Counted from the first letter of the stretch, positions 9,809 through 18,453 are shown. The stretch is 64,000 nt of DNA from Streptomyces sp. NBC_00654 (GCF_026341775.1 NZ_JAPEOB010000001.1:2542001-2606000); one strand, 5' to 3'. Translations and numbers: made by a program. Notes: generated from the sequence alone by a model not told the origin.

Positions 9809-10225
9809 ATGAGTGCTGTTCCTCGATTCGAGAAGGGTGGGAAGGCGGAGAAGCCTTCCGGCCGCTTCCGCCGCATGCTCGACCGGCTGTCCAGCTCCCA
9901 GCAGGACCTGGAGTCCGAGGAGCTGCAGGAGGACACGCAGGCGTCGGGGTGCACACGCATCTCCGAATGCTCGGACCGCCAGATCGTGAAGGTGGCTGGT
10001 ACGTTGCGGACCGTCACCCTGCGTCCGCGGGCCGGAGTGCCCGCACTGGAGGCGGAGCTCTTCGACGGGACCGCGCCGCTGGACGTGGTCTGGCTGGGCC
10101 GGCGCTCCATCGTCGGCATCGAGCCCGGCCGCAGACTCATCGCCTCGGGCCGCATCGCCATGAGCCACGGGCGCCGGGTGCTGTTCAACCCCAAATACGA
10201 ACTCCGACCGCTCGGCAAGGAGTAG
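9809..10225 (+). CDS. OB-fold nucleic-acid-binding domain protein
   Basis: This 138-residue protein has a charged N-terminus (SGRFRRMLDRLSSS) followed by a single OB-fold (IVKVAGTLRTVTLRP, ALEAELFDGTAPLDVVWLGRR, LIASGRIA, NPKYEL). OB-folds of this kind bind nucleic acids; the partner is not known. It is 3 nt from the DUF3159 gene, so the two are probably co-transcribed. Streptomycete genomes commonly keep this pair next to a trkA pair, as here. Confidence 0.85.
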   Translation: MSAVPRFEKGGKAEKPSGRFRRMLDRLSSSQQDLESEELQEDTQASGCTRISECSDRQIVKVAGTLRTVTLRPRAGVPALEAELFDGTAPLDVVWLGRRSIVGIEPGRRLIASGRIAMSHGRRVLFNPKYELRPLGKE

Positions 10226-10228
10226 CCG

Positions 10229-10987
10229 GTGACGTCTCTCGACAAGCCGACGTCCGAAACGGACCAGACCCACCGCACCGAACAGCAGGAAGCAGAAGCG
10301 AAGGCGGTCACCGAGGCCGCACTCTTCGAGGCCTTCGGCGGCGTGCGCGGCATGGTGGAGACAGTCCTTCCCGGGCTGCTCTTCGTCACGATCTTCACCA
10401 TCAACAAGAACCTGCACACCTCGGCCATCGCCGCCCTGGTCGTGTCCCTCGCGCTGGTCGCCGTGCGGCTGCTCCGTAAGGACACCGTCAAGCACGCGTT
10501 CAGCGGCGTCTTCGGCGTGGCCTTCGGTGTGGTCTTCGCGATGATGACGGGCAACGCCAAGGACTTCTACCTGCCGGGCATGATCTACACGCTCGGTCTG
10601 GCGCTGGCCTACCTCATCACGACCCTCGCCGGAGTGCCGCTGATCGGCCTGATCCTGGGCCCGGTCTTCAAGGAGAACCTCTCCTGGCGTACCAGGAACC
10701 CCGGCCGCAAGACGGCGTACGCCAAGGCCAGCTACGCCTGGGGGCTGATCCTGCTGGCCAAGTGCGCGATCCTCTTCCCGCTCTACTGGTGGGCCGACAC
10801 CACCCAGCTGGGCTGGGTGCTCGTCGCGCTGAAGATCCCGCCGTTCCTGCTCGCGGTGTATCTGACCTGGGTCTTCCTCGCCAAGGCGCCGCCTCCCATT
10901 GACGTCTTCGCCGAGATGGAGGCGGAGGAGCAGGCCGAGAAGGCACGCAAGGAGCAGGCGGCGGCAGCTCCGCGCCACGAGGCCTGA
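10229..10987 (+). CDS. DUF3159 multi-pass membrane protein
   Basis: This 252-residue protein starts at GTG 10229 after an AAGGAG site, directly downstream of the OB-fold gene. Several membrane helices follow a polar N-terminus: VETVLPGLLFVTIFTINKN, then AALVVSLALVAV, ALAYLITTLAGVPLIGLI and later segments. The C-terminus is acidic and Ala/Lys rich. This matches DUF3159 proteins of actinobacteria, whose function is unknown. The location between K+ genes suggests an ion or membrane role, but nothing in the sequence proves it. Confidence 0.85.
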   Translation: MTSLDKPTSETDQTHRTEQQEAEAKAVTEAALFEAFGGVRGMVETVLPGLLFVTIFTINKNLHTSAIAALVVSLALVAVRLLRKDTVKHAFSGVFGVAFGVVFAMMTGNAKDFYLPGMIYTLGLALAYLITTLAGVPLIGLILGPVFKENLSWRTRNPGRKTAYAKASYAWGLILLAKCAILFPLYWWADTTQLGWVLVALKIPPFLLAVYLTWVFLAKAPPPIDVFAEMEAEEQAEKARKEQAAAAPRHEA

Positions 10988-11013
10988 CCGGCATCACCCG
11001 CAGATACACGGGA

Positions 11014-11050
11014 AGGGGCCCGGAACCGTGACTCACGGTTCCGGGCCCCT
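11014..11050. terminator. Bidirectional terminator between convergent genes
   Basis: A perfect 17-bp stem (11014-11030 with 11034-11050) with a 3-nt loop lies between the DUF3159 gene (+) and the trkA pair (-). It reads as a hairpin on either strand. Confidence 0.85.
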
Positions 11051-11120
11051 CCCCATCTGTCTGCGGGTGCACGGCTGTCTGCGGTTGTACGACACCGACG
11101 TGTCTGCGGTGTATGACGCC

Positions 11121-11165
11121 GACAGCTCCGACAGCTCCGACAGCTCCGACAGCTCCGACAGCTCC
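11121..11165. repeat. Five perfect 9-bp tandem repeats
   Basis: GACAGCTCC is repeated five times without error, then once imperfectly. The array lies 13 bp beyond the stop of the minus-strand TrkA gene and on its 3' side. The period is a multiple of three, but the array is outside any supported CDS. Confidence 0.9.
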
Positions 11166-11178
11166 GAGAGGCTCCTGC

Positions 11179-11856
11179 TCAGTCGTCCTCGGGGCCCCGG
11201 CGGACCGACAGCAGGTCCTCCAACTGCTCCTCGCGCGCCTGGGCGGCCACGAACAGCAGCTCGTCACCGGCCTCCAGAGTCTCCTCGGTGCTCGGCGTCA
11301 GCACCCGCGTACCGCGGATGATGGTGACCAGAGAGGTGTCCTCCGGCCACGCCACGTCCCCGACCGAGGTGCCGGCCAGCGCCGACTCCGGCGGCAGCGT
11401 CAGCTCGACCAGGTTGGCGTCGCCGTGGCTGAAGCGCAGCAGCCGGACCAGATCACCGACGCTCACCGCCTCCTCGACCAGGGCCGACATCAGGCGCGGT
11501 GTGGAGACCGCGACATCGACGCCCCAGGACTCGTTGAACAGCCACTCGTTCTTCGGGTTGTTGACCCGGGCGACGACGCGCGGCACCCCGTACTCGGTCT
11601 TCGCGAGCAGCGAGACGACCAGGTTGACCTTGTCGTCGCCGGTCGCGGCGATGACGACGTTGCACCGCTGCAGGGCGGCCTCGTCCAGCGAGGTGATCTC
11701 ACAGGCGTCCGCGAGAAGCCACTCGGCCATCGGGACCCGTTCCACCGAGATGGCGGTCGGTGCCTTGTCGATCAGCAGCACCTCGTGCCCGTTCTCCAGC
11801 AGCTCGGCCGCGATGGAACGGCCCACCGCTCCGGCCCCGGCAATCGACACGCGCAT
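11179..11856 (-). CDS. TrkA-family K+ uptake regulatory protein (second of pair)
   Basis: This 225-residue protein has an N-terminal RCK_N Rossmann fold (MRVSIAGAGAVGRSIAAEL, acidic LLIDK, VVIAATGDDKVNLVVSLLAK) and a C-terminal RCK_C domain (SLVTIIRGTRVLTPS, LEAGDELLFVAA). TrkA proteins bind nucleotides and gate K+ transporters at the inner membrane face. Its ATG overlaps the TGA of the upstream TrkA gene by one base (TGATG). No TrkH/KtrB pore gene is in the window, so the KimA-like permease at 14886 is a plausible but unproven partner. Confidence 0.93.
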   Translation of the reverse strand: MRVSIAGAGAVGRSIAAELLENGHEVLLIDKAPTAISVERVPMAEWLLADACEITSLDEAALQRCNVVIAATGDDKVNLVVSLLAKTEYGVPRVVARVNNPKNEWLFNESWGVDVAVSTPRLMSALVEEAVSVGDLVRLLRFSHGDANLVELTLPPESALAGTSVGDVAWPEDTSLVTIIRGTRVLTPSTEETLEAGDELLFVAAQAREEQLEDLLSVRRGPEDD

Positions 11857-12524
11857 CAGTGACCGCCTTCCTCAGGACCCTCGGCAAAGGCCTCTTCGAC
11901 CTTGGCGATCTCGTCCGTACGCATCATCACGTGGACCAGGTCGCCCTCCTGCAGCACGGTCTGCGACGACGGCAGGATCGCCTCACCCAAACGGGTGATG
12001 AACGCCACGCGGACGCCGGTCTCCTCCTGGAGCGTGCTGATCTTGTGGCCGATCCAGGACGGCGTCGTGTGCACCTCGGCGAGCTGCACACCACCGCTCG
12101 GGTCGCGCCACAGCGGCTCGGCGCCCGAGGGCAGCAGCCGCCGCAGCATCTGGTCCGCCGTCCAGCGGACCGTGGCCACGGTGGGAATGCCGAGACGCTG
12201 ATAGACCTCGGCACGCCGGGGGTCGTAGATCCGGGCGGCGACGTTCTCGATGCCGAACATCTCGCGGGCCACCCGGGCGGCGATGATGTTCGAGTTGTCG
12301 CCGCTGCTCACCGCGGCGAAGGCCCCGGCCTCCTCGATGCCCGCCTCGCGGAGGGTGTCCTGGTCGAAACCGACCCCGGTGACCCGACGGCCGCCGAATC
12401 CGGACCCGAGGCGGCGGAACGCCGTGGGGTCCTGGTCGATCACCGCGACCGTGTGCCCCTGCTGCTCCAGAGTCTGCGCGAGCGCGGCTCCGACTCGTCC
12501 GCAGCCCATGATGACGATGTGCAC
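11856..12524 (-). CDS. TrkA-family K+ uptake regulatory protein (first of pair)
   Basis: This 222-residue paralogue of the next gene has RCK_N (MHIVIMGCGRVGAALAQTLE, AVIDQD, FAAVSSGDNSNIIAARVARE) and RCK_C (GVRVAFITRLGEAILPSSQT, LQEGDLVHVMM). An insertion around WRDPSGGVQLAEVHT separates the two halves. It is first in a coupled two-gene operon. The adjacent TrkA proteins probably form a hetero-octameric RCK ring. The 5' region (12525-12846) is shared with a divergent GntR gene. Confidence 0.93.
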   Translation of the reverse strand: MHIVIMGCGRVGAALAQTLEQQGHTVAVIDQDPTAFRRLGSGFGGRRVTGVGFDQDTLREAGIEEAGAFAAVSSGDNSNIIAARVAREMFGIENVAARIYDPRRAEVYQRLGIPTVATVRWTADQMLRRLLPSGAEPLWRDPSGGVQLAEVHTTPSWIGHKISTLQEETGVRVAFITRLGEAILPSSQTVLQEGDLVHVMMRTDEIAKVEEAFAEGPEEGGH

Positions 12525-12612
12525 CTTGCGCCTACCTCGCAGTCCTGGTCGTCCGGCTGACCTGCGAAAACACCCTGCTCACACTTCTCTCTCAGCTTGC
12601 CGGGCAAACAAC

Positions 12613-12723
12613 GGGGCAACCACCTTCGGCGTTGCCCCGGGATGAGCTTATGCGGCCTTGAATCCTTTGCCTCATCCGAGTGTGCGTTCGGCGGGACGCT
12701 CCGGCAAAGGGGAGGCAAAGGGG
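12613..12723. promoter_or_regulatory. Structured region upstream of the trkA pair
   Basis: In the 322-bp divergent gap, an 8-bp stem hairpin (12613-12620 with 12631-12638) lies in the trkA leader. Two direct copies of GGCAAAGGGG (12703-12712 and 12714-12723) are 11 bp apart, with an inverted CCTTTGCC at 12664-12671. These resemble operator or promoter elements; no consensus for a known riboswitch is recognisable. Confidence 0.35.
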
Positions 12724-12821
12724 ACGGGTGTCCACGATCGGAGCGCGACTGCCCCGGACCGTTGGCCTCCCCGGAGTCCCGCCGCCCGCACGTGTCGCCG
12801 TGCGCACCCTTCCGTACGGAC

Positions 12822-12846
12822 GAACAGACATCTAACATGTCAGTTC
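12822..12846. promoter_or_regulatory. 25-bp inverted repeat touching the GntR start codon
   Basis: Arms GAACAGACAT (12822-12831) and ATGTCAGTTC (12837-12846) pair at 9 of 10 positions around a 5-bp spacer and end exactly one base before ATG 12847. FCD-type GntR proteins often bind such palindromes to repress themselves. The position implies a very short or leaderless transcript. Confidence 0.5.
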
Positions 12847-13521
12847 ATGGAGACCCTTCGCCCGGTCCGGCGGACGCTGCTGCGGGACACCGCGTACGAA
12901 GCGATCCGCGACGCCATCGTCCGCGGGGACATCCCACCCGGAGCCGCCGTCCGCGACGCCGACCTCGCCGAACGGCTCGGACTCTCCCGAGCGCCGGTCC
13001 GCGATGCGCTGTCCCGGCTGGTGGGGGAGGGGCTCGTCGAGAGCAAGCCGCAGAGCTATACGAGGGTGACGAGGCTCGTCCCGCGCGATGTCCGGGATGC
13101 CGCCGCCGTCGTACAGGCCATGCAGGAGCTGGCGGCGCGCGGTGCGGTGCCGCGGCTCACGGAGCGGGACATCGCGGCGATGCGCGAGGCGAACGAGCGG
13201 TTCCGGGCGGCGACCCGCGGGGGTGATGTCGCGGCCGCGCTGCGCGCGGACGACGAACTCCACGACACCCTCGTCACCGCCTGCGGCAACCGCGCGGTCG
13301 CCGCCACCATCGAGCGCTACACCCCGCTGATCCGCCGGCTGGAGTGGCGTCAGTTCGGCACGGCGGACGCGGCGCACGGCTCGGCGGAACTCCACGACCG
13401 CCTCATCGACGCCTGCGCGGAGGGCGACGCGGAGGCGGCGGCGCGGATCACCGCGGACATCTGGAGCGCGCTGGAAGGGCTCGCGGACGAGGAGGAGAAC
13501 GCCACGGCCCCGGAGGTGTGA
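12847..13521 (+). CDS. GntR/FadR-subfamily transcriptional regulator (FCD domain)
   Basis: This 224-residue protein has an N-terminal winged helix (TAYEAIRDAIVRGDIPPGAAV, DLAERLGLSRAPVRDALSRLVGEGLVE) and an all-helical FCD ligand-binding domain. The metal-binding pattern is visible as DDELHDTL and LHDRLIDAC, with H residues positioned for metal coordination. FadR-type regulators sense small carboxylates or amino acids. acdS follows 165 bp downstream in the same direction, making it a likely target. ATG 12847 gives the correct N-terminus and has no ribosome-binding site, suggesting leaderless translation. Confidence 0.92.
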   Translation: METLRPVRRTLLRDTAYEAIRDAIVRGDIPPGAAVRDADLAERLGLSRAPVRDALSRLVGEGLVESKPQSYTRVTRLVPRDVRDAAAVVQAMQELAARGAVPRLTERDIAAMREANERFRAATRGGDVAAALRADDELHDTLVTACGNRAVAATIERYTPLIRRLEWRQFGTADAAHGSAELHDRLIDACAEGDAEAAARITADIWSALEGLADEEENATAPEV

Positions 13522-13590
13522 GCGGCGAGAACATTCGAGCGCTCCGGGCCTTCGGGAATGGCACCGAGCCGGCCGGCCTCCGCCCGCACC

Positions 13591-13647
13591 CCAAGCACGC
13601 CAAGCACCTCACGTACTCCAAGCACCCCAAGCACCTCACGTACTCCA
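13591..13647. repeat. Two 27-bp tandem repeats upstream of acdS
   Basis: Copies at 13591-13617 and 13618-13644 differ at one base and continue into a third CCA. Each contains two AAGCAC words and CTCACGTACT. They occupy the leader between the GntR gene and acdS and could be a regulator-binding array or a simple expansion. Confidence 0.8.
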
Positions 13648-13686
13648 TGAACGACCGGACCCCTTACCTCACCTTCAGGAGCCCCC

Positions 13687-14766
13687 GTGACCACAGCCCC
13701 CACCCCCACTCCCACGCCCACCTCCACCCCCGCCCCCGTCCTCCCCGAGGCACTCTCCGCTCCCCACCGCTACCCGCTCCTCTTCGGCCCCTCGCCGACG
13801 CACCGGCTGGAACGGCTCACCGAGCACCTCGGCGGCGCCGACCTCTGGGCCAAGCGAGAAGACTGCAACTCCCCGATCGCCTACGGCGGCAACAAGACGC
13901 GCAAGCTCGAATACCTCGTGGCCGACGCGCTGGCCAAGGGCTGCGACACCCTTGTCTCGATCGGCGGAGTCCAGTCCAACCACACCCGCCAGGTGGCCGC
14001 GGTCGCCGCCCGCGCCGGCCTGAAGTGCGTACTCATCCAGGAGAGCTGGGTCGAGTGGCCCGACGCCGTCTACGACAAGGTCGGCAACATCCTGATCAGC
14101 CGGCTCGCCGGAGCGGACATCCGTCTGGTCCGCGCCGGATTCGGGATAGGCGTCAAGGACAGCTGGGAGCAGGCGCTGCGTGAGGTCGAGGAAGGCGGCG
14201 GCCGCCCGTACGCCATTCCGGCCGGTGCCTCCGACCACCCGCTGGGCGGACTCGGCTTCGCCAACTGGGCGTACGAGGTCGTGGAGCAGGAACGCGCGCT
14301 GGGCGTCTTCTTCGACACGGTCGTGGTCTGTTCGGTCACCGGTTCCACCCAGGCGGGCATGGTCGCCGGATTCGCCGCCGTCCAGGAAGCGGGCGGCCGC
14401 CCCCGTCGTGTGCTGGGCATCGACGCCTCCGCCGAGCCGGCCCGTACCCGCGAGCAGATCGCCAGGATCGCCCGCGCCACCGCTGCTCGCATCGGTGTAC
14501 GGCGGGAGCTGACCGTGGACGACATCGAGCTGGACGAGCGGTACCACGCCGGTACGTACGGCATCCCCGACGAGGCCACGCTCGACGCGATGCGGCTGGC
14601 CGCGCGGACCGAGGGCATGGTCACCGACCCGGTGTACGAGGGGAAGTCGATGGCGGGCATGGCCGACCTCGTCGCGCGCGGTGAGATCGGCCGTGAGTCG
14701 ACCGTGCTGTACGCCCATCTGGGCGGCCAGCCGGCACTGAACGGTTACAGCGCGTTGTTCTCGTAG
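13687..14766 (+). CDS. acdS: 1-aminocyclopropane-1-carboxylate (ACC) deaminase
   Basis: This PLP enzyme cleaves the ethylene precursor ACC to 2-oxobutyrate and ammonia. The sequence tracks the true ACC deaminase family: [33 protein letters not shown] (Schiff-base Lys about 70), [39 protein letters not shown] and [11 protein letters not shown]. The Glu and Leu that distinguish ACC deaminase from D-cysteine desulfhydrase are therefore present. At 359 residues it is about 20 longer than usual because of a Pro/Thr-rich N-terminus ([12 protein letters not shown]). GTG 13687 is fixed by an AGGAG site 6 nt upstream. Confidence 0.92.
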   Translation: MTTAPTPTPTPTSTPAPVLPEALSAPHRYPLLFGPSPTHRLERLTEHLGGADLWAKREDCNSPIAYGGNKTRKLEYLVADALAKGCDTLVSIGGVQSNHTRQVAAVAARAGLKCVLIQESWVEWPDAVYDKVGNILISRLAGADIRLVRAGFGIGVKDSWEQALREVEEGGGRPYAIPAGASDHPLGGLGFANWAYEVVEQERALGVFFDTVVVCSVTGSTQAGMVAGFAAVQEAGGRPRRVLGIDASAEPARTREQIARIARATAARIGVRRELTVDDIELDERYHAGTYGIPDEATLDAMRLAARTEGMVTDPVYEGKSMAGMADLVARGEIGRESTVLYAHLGGQPALNGYSALFS

Positions 14767-14885
14767 GGGCAGGCGCAAGGATTGCGTTAAGGAATGTGTG
14801 AGCTTTTCCGCTGATCGCAGGAGAATGCGAGGCCACGGCGTTTGGGCGGCGGTGACCCCGCTGCCCAGCGCTTACGATCCTCTGC

Positions 14886-16934
14886 GTGTCCAAACTGACC
14901 GACGTGCCCAAACGGATCCTGATCGGCCGGGCGCTGCGCAGCGACAAGCTGGGAGAAACGCTCCTCCCCAAACGCATCGCGCTCCCCGTCTTCGCATCCG
15001 ACCCGCTGTCCTCGGTGGCGTACGCACCGGGAGAAGTCCTCCTGGTGCTGTCCATCGCGGGCGTGTCGGCGTATCACTTCAGCCCGTGGATCGCGGTCGC
15101 CGTCGTGGTGCTGATGTTCACCGTCGTCGCCTCGTACCGGCAGAACGTGCACGCGTACCCGAGTGGTGGCGGTGACTACGAGGTCGCCAACACCAACCTC
15201 GGCCCCAAGGCGGGGCTGACCGTCGCCAGTGCGCTGCTGGTCGACTACGTCCTGACCGTCGCCGTGTCCATCTCCTCGGGCGTGGAGAACCTGGGTTCCG
15301 CGATCCCGTTCGTCGTCGAGCACAAGACGCTCTGCGCCATCGCCGCCATCGTGCTGCTGACCCTGATGAACCTGCGGGGCGTCAAGGAGTCGGGGAAGCT
15401 GTTCGCCATTCCCACGTACCTCTTCGTGGCGGGCGTCTTCATCATGATCTTCTGGGGCGCGTTCCGGGGGCTGGTCCTCGGCGACACGATGCATGCCCCC
15501 ACCTCGGACTACGAGATCAGGCCCGAACGCGAGGGGCTGGCCGGCTTCGCCCTGGTCTTCCTGCTGCTGCGCGCGTTCTCCTCCGGCTGTGCGGCCCTCA
15601 CCGGGGTCGAGGCGATCAGCAACGGTGTCCCCGCCTTCCGCAAGCCCAAGAGCAAGAACGCCGCGACCACCCTGGCCGCGATGGGCCTGCTGGCCGTCAC
15701 CATGTTCTGCGGCATCATCGGGCTGGCCATGGCCACCGATGTGAAGATGGCCGAGAACCCGGCGAAGGACCTGATCCACAACGGCGCGGCCGTCGGTGAG
15801 AGCTTCGTCCAGGACCCGGTGATCTCCCAGGTCGCGGCTGCCGTCTTCGGCGACGGCTCGTTCTTCTTCATCATCCTCGCCGCCGCCACCGCGCTGGTCC
15901 TGTTCCTGGCGGCCAACACCGCGTACAACGGGTTCCCGCTGCTCGGCTCGATCCTGGCGCAGGACCGCTATCTGCCGCGCCAGCTGCACACCCGCGGGGA
16001 CCGGCTCGCCTTCTCCAACGGCATCGTGCTGCTGGCGGGCGCCGCCATCCTGCTGGTCTGGGTCTACGGGGCCGACTCCACACGCCTCATCCAGCTCTAC
16101 ATCGTCGGGGTCTTCGTCTCCTTCACCCTCAGCCAGACCGGCATGGTCCGGCACTGGAACCGCCATCTGCGTACCGAGAAGGACCCGGCCAAGCGGCGCC
16201 GCATGATGCGCTCCCGTGCGATCAACACCTTCGGCGCCTTCTTCACCGGCCTGGTGCTCGTGGTCGTCCTGGCCACCAAGTTCACCCACGGCGCCTGGGT
16301 CGCCCTGCTCGGCATGGTGATCTTCTACGGGACGATGAGCGCGATCCGCAGGCACTACGACCGGGTCGCCGAGGAGATCGCCGCCGACGAGACCCCCTCG
16401 GACGAGAGCGTCCGGCCGTCCCGGGTCCACTCGATCGTGCTGGTCTCCAAGCTCCACCGCCCCACGCTGCGGGCCCTGGCGTACGCCAAGCTGATGCGCA
16501 CCGACCACCTGGAGGCGCTGTCCATCAGCGTCGACGCCGCTGAGACGAAGGCGCTCAAGGAGGACTGGGAGCGGCGCGGCATCAACGTACCGCTGAAGAT
16601 CCTCGACTCGCCGTACCGCGAAGTGACCCGCCCGGTCATCGAGTACGTGAAGGGCCTGCGCCGGGAGAGCCCGCGTGACGTGGTCAGTGTCTACATCCCG
16701 GAGTACGTCGTCGGGCACTGGTACGAGCACCTGCTGCACAACCAGAGCGCGCTGCGCCTCAAGGGCCGGCTGCTGTTCACCCCCGGGGTGATGGTGACCT
16801 CCGTGCCGTACCAGCTGGAGTCCTCCGAGGCCGCGAAGAAGCGGGCGAGGAAGCGCGCGGAGTGGAGCGCGCCGGGTTCGGTGCGGCGGGGGCCGGTGGA
16901 ACGCCGGCAGAAGGAGCCCAGCAACAGGGGCTGA
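14886..16934 (+). CDS. APC-superfamily permease, KimA-like K+ transporter
   Basis: This 682-residue protein starts with a short cytosolic segment containing ASDPLSSVAYAPGE. About 12 membrane helices follow (for example AYPSGGGDYEVA, GLTVASALLVDYVLTVAVS, ALTGVEAISNGVPAFR), then a soluble C-terminal domain of about 180 residues (SIVLVSKLHRPTLRALAYAK, YIPEYVVGHWYEHLLHNQ). The architecture is that of Bacillus KimA (YdaO), a K+/H+ importer whose soluble domain regulates it. Function here is inferred from that family and from the K+ genes around it. A related protein lies at 44386. Confidence 0.88.
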   Translation: MSKLTDVPKRILIGRALRSDKLGETLLPKRIALPVFASDPLSSVAYAPGEVLLVLSIAGVSAYHFSPWIAVAVVVLMFTVVASYRQNVHAYPSGGGDYEVANTNLGPKAGLTVASALLVDYVLTVAVSISSGVENLGSAIPFVVEHKTLCAIAAIVLLTLMNLRGVKESGKLFAIPTYLFVAGVFIMIFWGAFRGLVLGDTMHAPTSDYEIRPEREGLAGFALVFLLLRAFSSGCAALTGVEAISNGVPAFRKPKSKNAATTLAAMGLLAVTMFCGIIGLAMATDVKMAENPAKDLIHNGAAVGESFVQDPVISQVAAAVFGDGSFFFIILAAATALVLFLAANTAYNGFPLLGSILAQDRYLPRQLHTRGDRLAFSNGIVLLAGAAILLVWVYGADSTRLIQLYIVGVFVSFTLSQTGMVRHWNRHLRTEKDPAKRRRMMRSRAINTFGAFFTGLVLVVVLATKFTHGAWVALLGMVIFYGTMSAIRRHYDRVAEEIAADETPSDESVRPSRVHSIVLVSKLHRPTLRALAYAKLMRTDHLEALSISVDAAETKALKEDWERRGINVPLKILDSPYREVTRPVIEYVKGLRRESPRDVVSVYIPEYVVGHWYEHLLHNQSALRLKGRLLFTPGVMVTSVPYQLESSEAAKKRARKRAEWSAPGSVRRGPVERRQKEPSNRG

Positions 16935-17046
16935 CGCCCCGGCCGGTGATTGTGGTAAGCGGCCGGACGCCGCACACGTAGACTGGTGGGCTGTTGTCCG
17001 GCCGTACGCCCGGCCGTTTGTCCTTTGAGCTCTGGAGCCTCCCCTC

Positions 17047-18375
17047 ATGCAGAACGAATCCACGTCGTCGCTGGTCGGGGAGGAGTACGAGGTCGAGGTC
17101 GGGCCCGTCGCACACGGCGGTCACTGCATCGCCCGTACCGACGAGGGCCGGGTGCTCTTCGTACGGCACACCCTTCCGGGCGAGAAGGTCGTCGCCAGGG
17201 TCACGGACGGCGAGAGCGACTCCCGCTTCCTGCGCGCCGACGCGGTACGGATCATCGAGGCGTCCAAGGACCGCGTCGAGGCCCCGTGCCCGTACGCCGG
17301 CCCCGGCATGTGCGGCGGCTGCGACTGGCAGCACGCCAAGCCCGGCGCCCAGCGCCGGCTCAAGGGTGAGGTGATCGCCGAGCAGCTCCAGCGCCTCGCG
17401 GGCCTCACGCCCGAGGAGGCCGGCTGGGACGGCACGGTCATGCCGGCCGAGGGCGACAAGCTCCCCCAGGGCGAGGTGCCCGCCTGGCGCACCCGGGTCC
17501 AGTACACGATCGACGAGGACGGCCGCGCCGGTCTGCGCAAGTATCGCTCGCACGATGTCCAGCCCATCGAGCACTGCATGATCGCCGCGCCCGGTGTCAC
17601 CGAGCTCGGCATCGAGAAGCGGGAGTGGCCGCAGATGGCCGCGGTGGAGGCCATCTCCGCCACCGGTTCCCACGACCGCCAGGTCATCCTCACCCCCAAG
17701 GCCGGCGGCCGGCTGCCCCTGGTCGAGCTCGACAAGCCGGTCTCCGTACTGCGCGTCGACGAGCACGACGGCGGCATCCACCGCGTCCACGGCCGCGCCT
17801 TCGTCCGTGAGCGCGCCGACGACCGCACCTACCGCGTCGGCTCCGGCGGCTTCTGGCAGGTCCACCCGCAGGCCGCCAACACCCTGGTCCGCGCGGTCAT
17901 GCAGGGCCTCCTCCCCCGCAAGAACGACACCGCCCTCGACCTCTACTGCGGCGTCGGCCTGTTCGCGGGCGCCATCGGCCAGCGCATCGGCGAGAAGGGC
18001 GCGGTGCTCGGCATCGAGTCCGGCAAGCGCGCGGTCGAGGACGCCCGCCACAACCTCAAGGACCTCGACCGGGTCCGCATCGAACACGGCAAGGTCGACC
18101 AGGTTCTGCCCCGCACCGGCATCACCGAGTGCGACCTCATCGTCCTGGACCCGCCCCGCGCAGGCGCCGGCAAGCAGGTCGTCAAGCACCTCTCGGGTCT
18201 GGGCGCACGCAAGATCGCCTACGTGGCCTGCGACCCGGCGGCGCTGGCGCGCGACCTGGCGTACTTCCGCGACGGCGGATACACGGTGCGGACGCTGCGG
18301 GCGTTCGACCTGTTCCCGATGACGCGCCACGTGGAGTGCGTGGCGATTCTGGAGCCGGTGAAGAAAGACGCCTGA
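17047..18375 (+). CDS. TRAM-domain class I SAM-dependent RNA methyltransferase (RlmD/RlmC/TrmA family)
   Basis: This 442-residue enzyme has an N-terminal TRAM domain (YEVEVGPVAHGGHCIAR, LPGEKVVARV), an Fe-S-type cysteine cluster (CPYAGPGMCGGCDWQH) and a C-terminal Rossmann methyltransferase with DLYCGVGLFA, LDPPRAGAG, YVACDP and the catalytic Cys region HVECVAIL. The family makes 5-methyluridine in rRNA or tRNA; the exact target cannot be told from sequence. It lies 110 bp downstream of the permease and marks the left edge of the accessory island that follows. Confidence 0.95.
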   Translation: MQNESTSSLVGEEYEVEVGPVAHGGHCIARTDEGRVLFVRHTLPGEKVVARVTDGESDSRFLRADAVRIIEASKDRVEAPCPYAGPGMCGGCDWQHAKPGAQRRLKGEVIAEQLQRLAGLTPEEAGWDGTVMPAEGDKLPQGEVPAWRTRVQYTIDEDGRAGLRKYRSHDVQPIEHCMIAAPGVTELGIEKREWPQMAAVEAISATGSHDRQVILTPKAGGRLPLVELDKPVSVLRVDEHDGGIHRVHGRAFVRERADDRTYRVGSGGFWQVHPQAANTLVRAVMQGLLPRKNDTALDLYCGVGLFAGAIGQRIGEKGAVLGIESGKRAVEDARHNLKDLDRVRIEHGKVDQVLPRTGITECDLIVLDPPRAGAGKQVVKHLSGLGARKIAYVACDPAALARDLAYFRDGGYTVRTLRAFDLFPMTRHVECVAILEPVKKDA

Positions 18376-18453
18376 CCTGCGGTTTTGTGGCACAGGGGGC
18401 GCCCGACGTGTTCTCCCGCGCGCGGCGGGTCGAGCGGGCGGATCGATCCCTGA

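Noticed and set aside
11121..11165. Possible CRISPR-like array
   Set aside because: Nine-bp units with no spacers are a microsatellite-type repeat; no other spaced repeats or cas genes occur in the window.
12525..12846. c-di-AMP (ydaO-type) riboswitch before trkA
   Set aside because: The region was read on the minus strand for the conserved GC-rich ydaO blocks and none were recognised; only a simple hairpin and repeats are present. The leaders of kdp, both KimA-like genes and the NlpC/P60 gene were also read without success.
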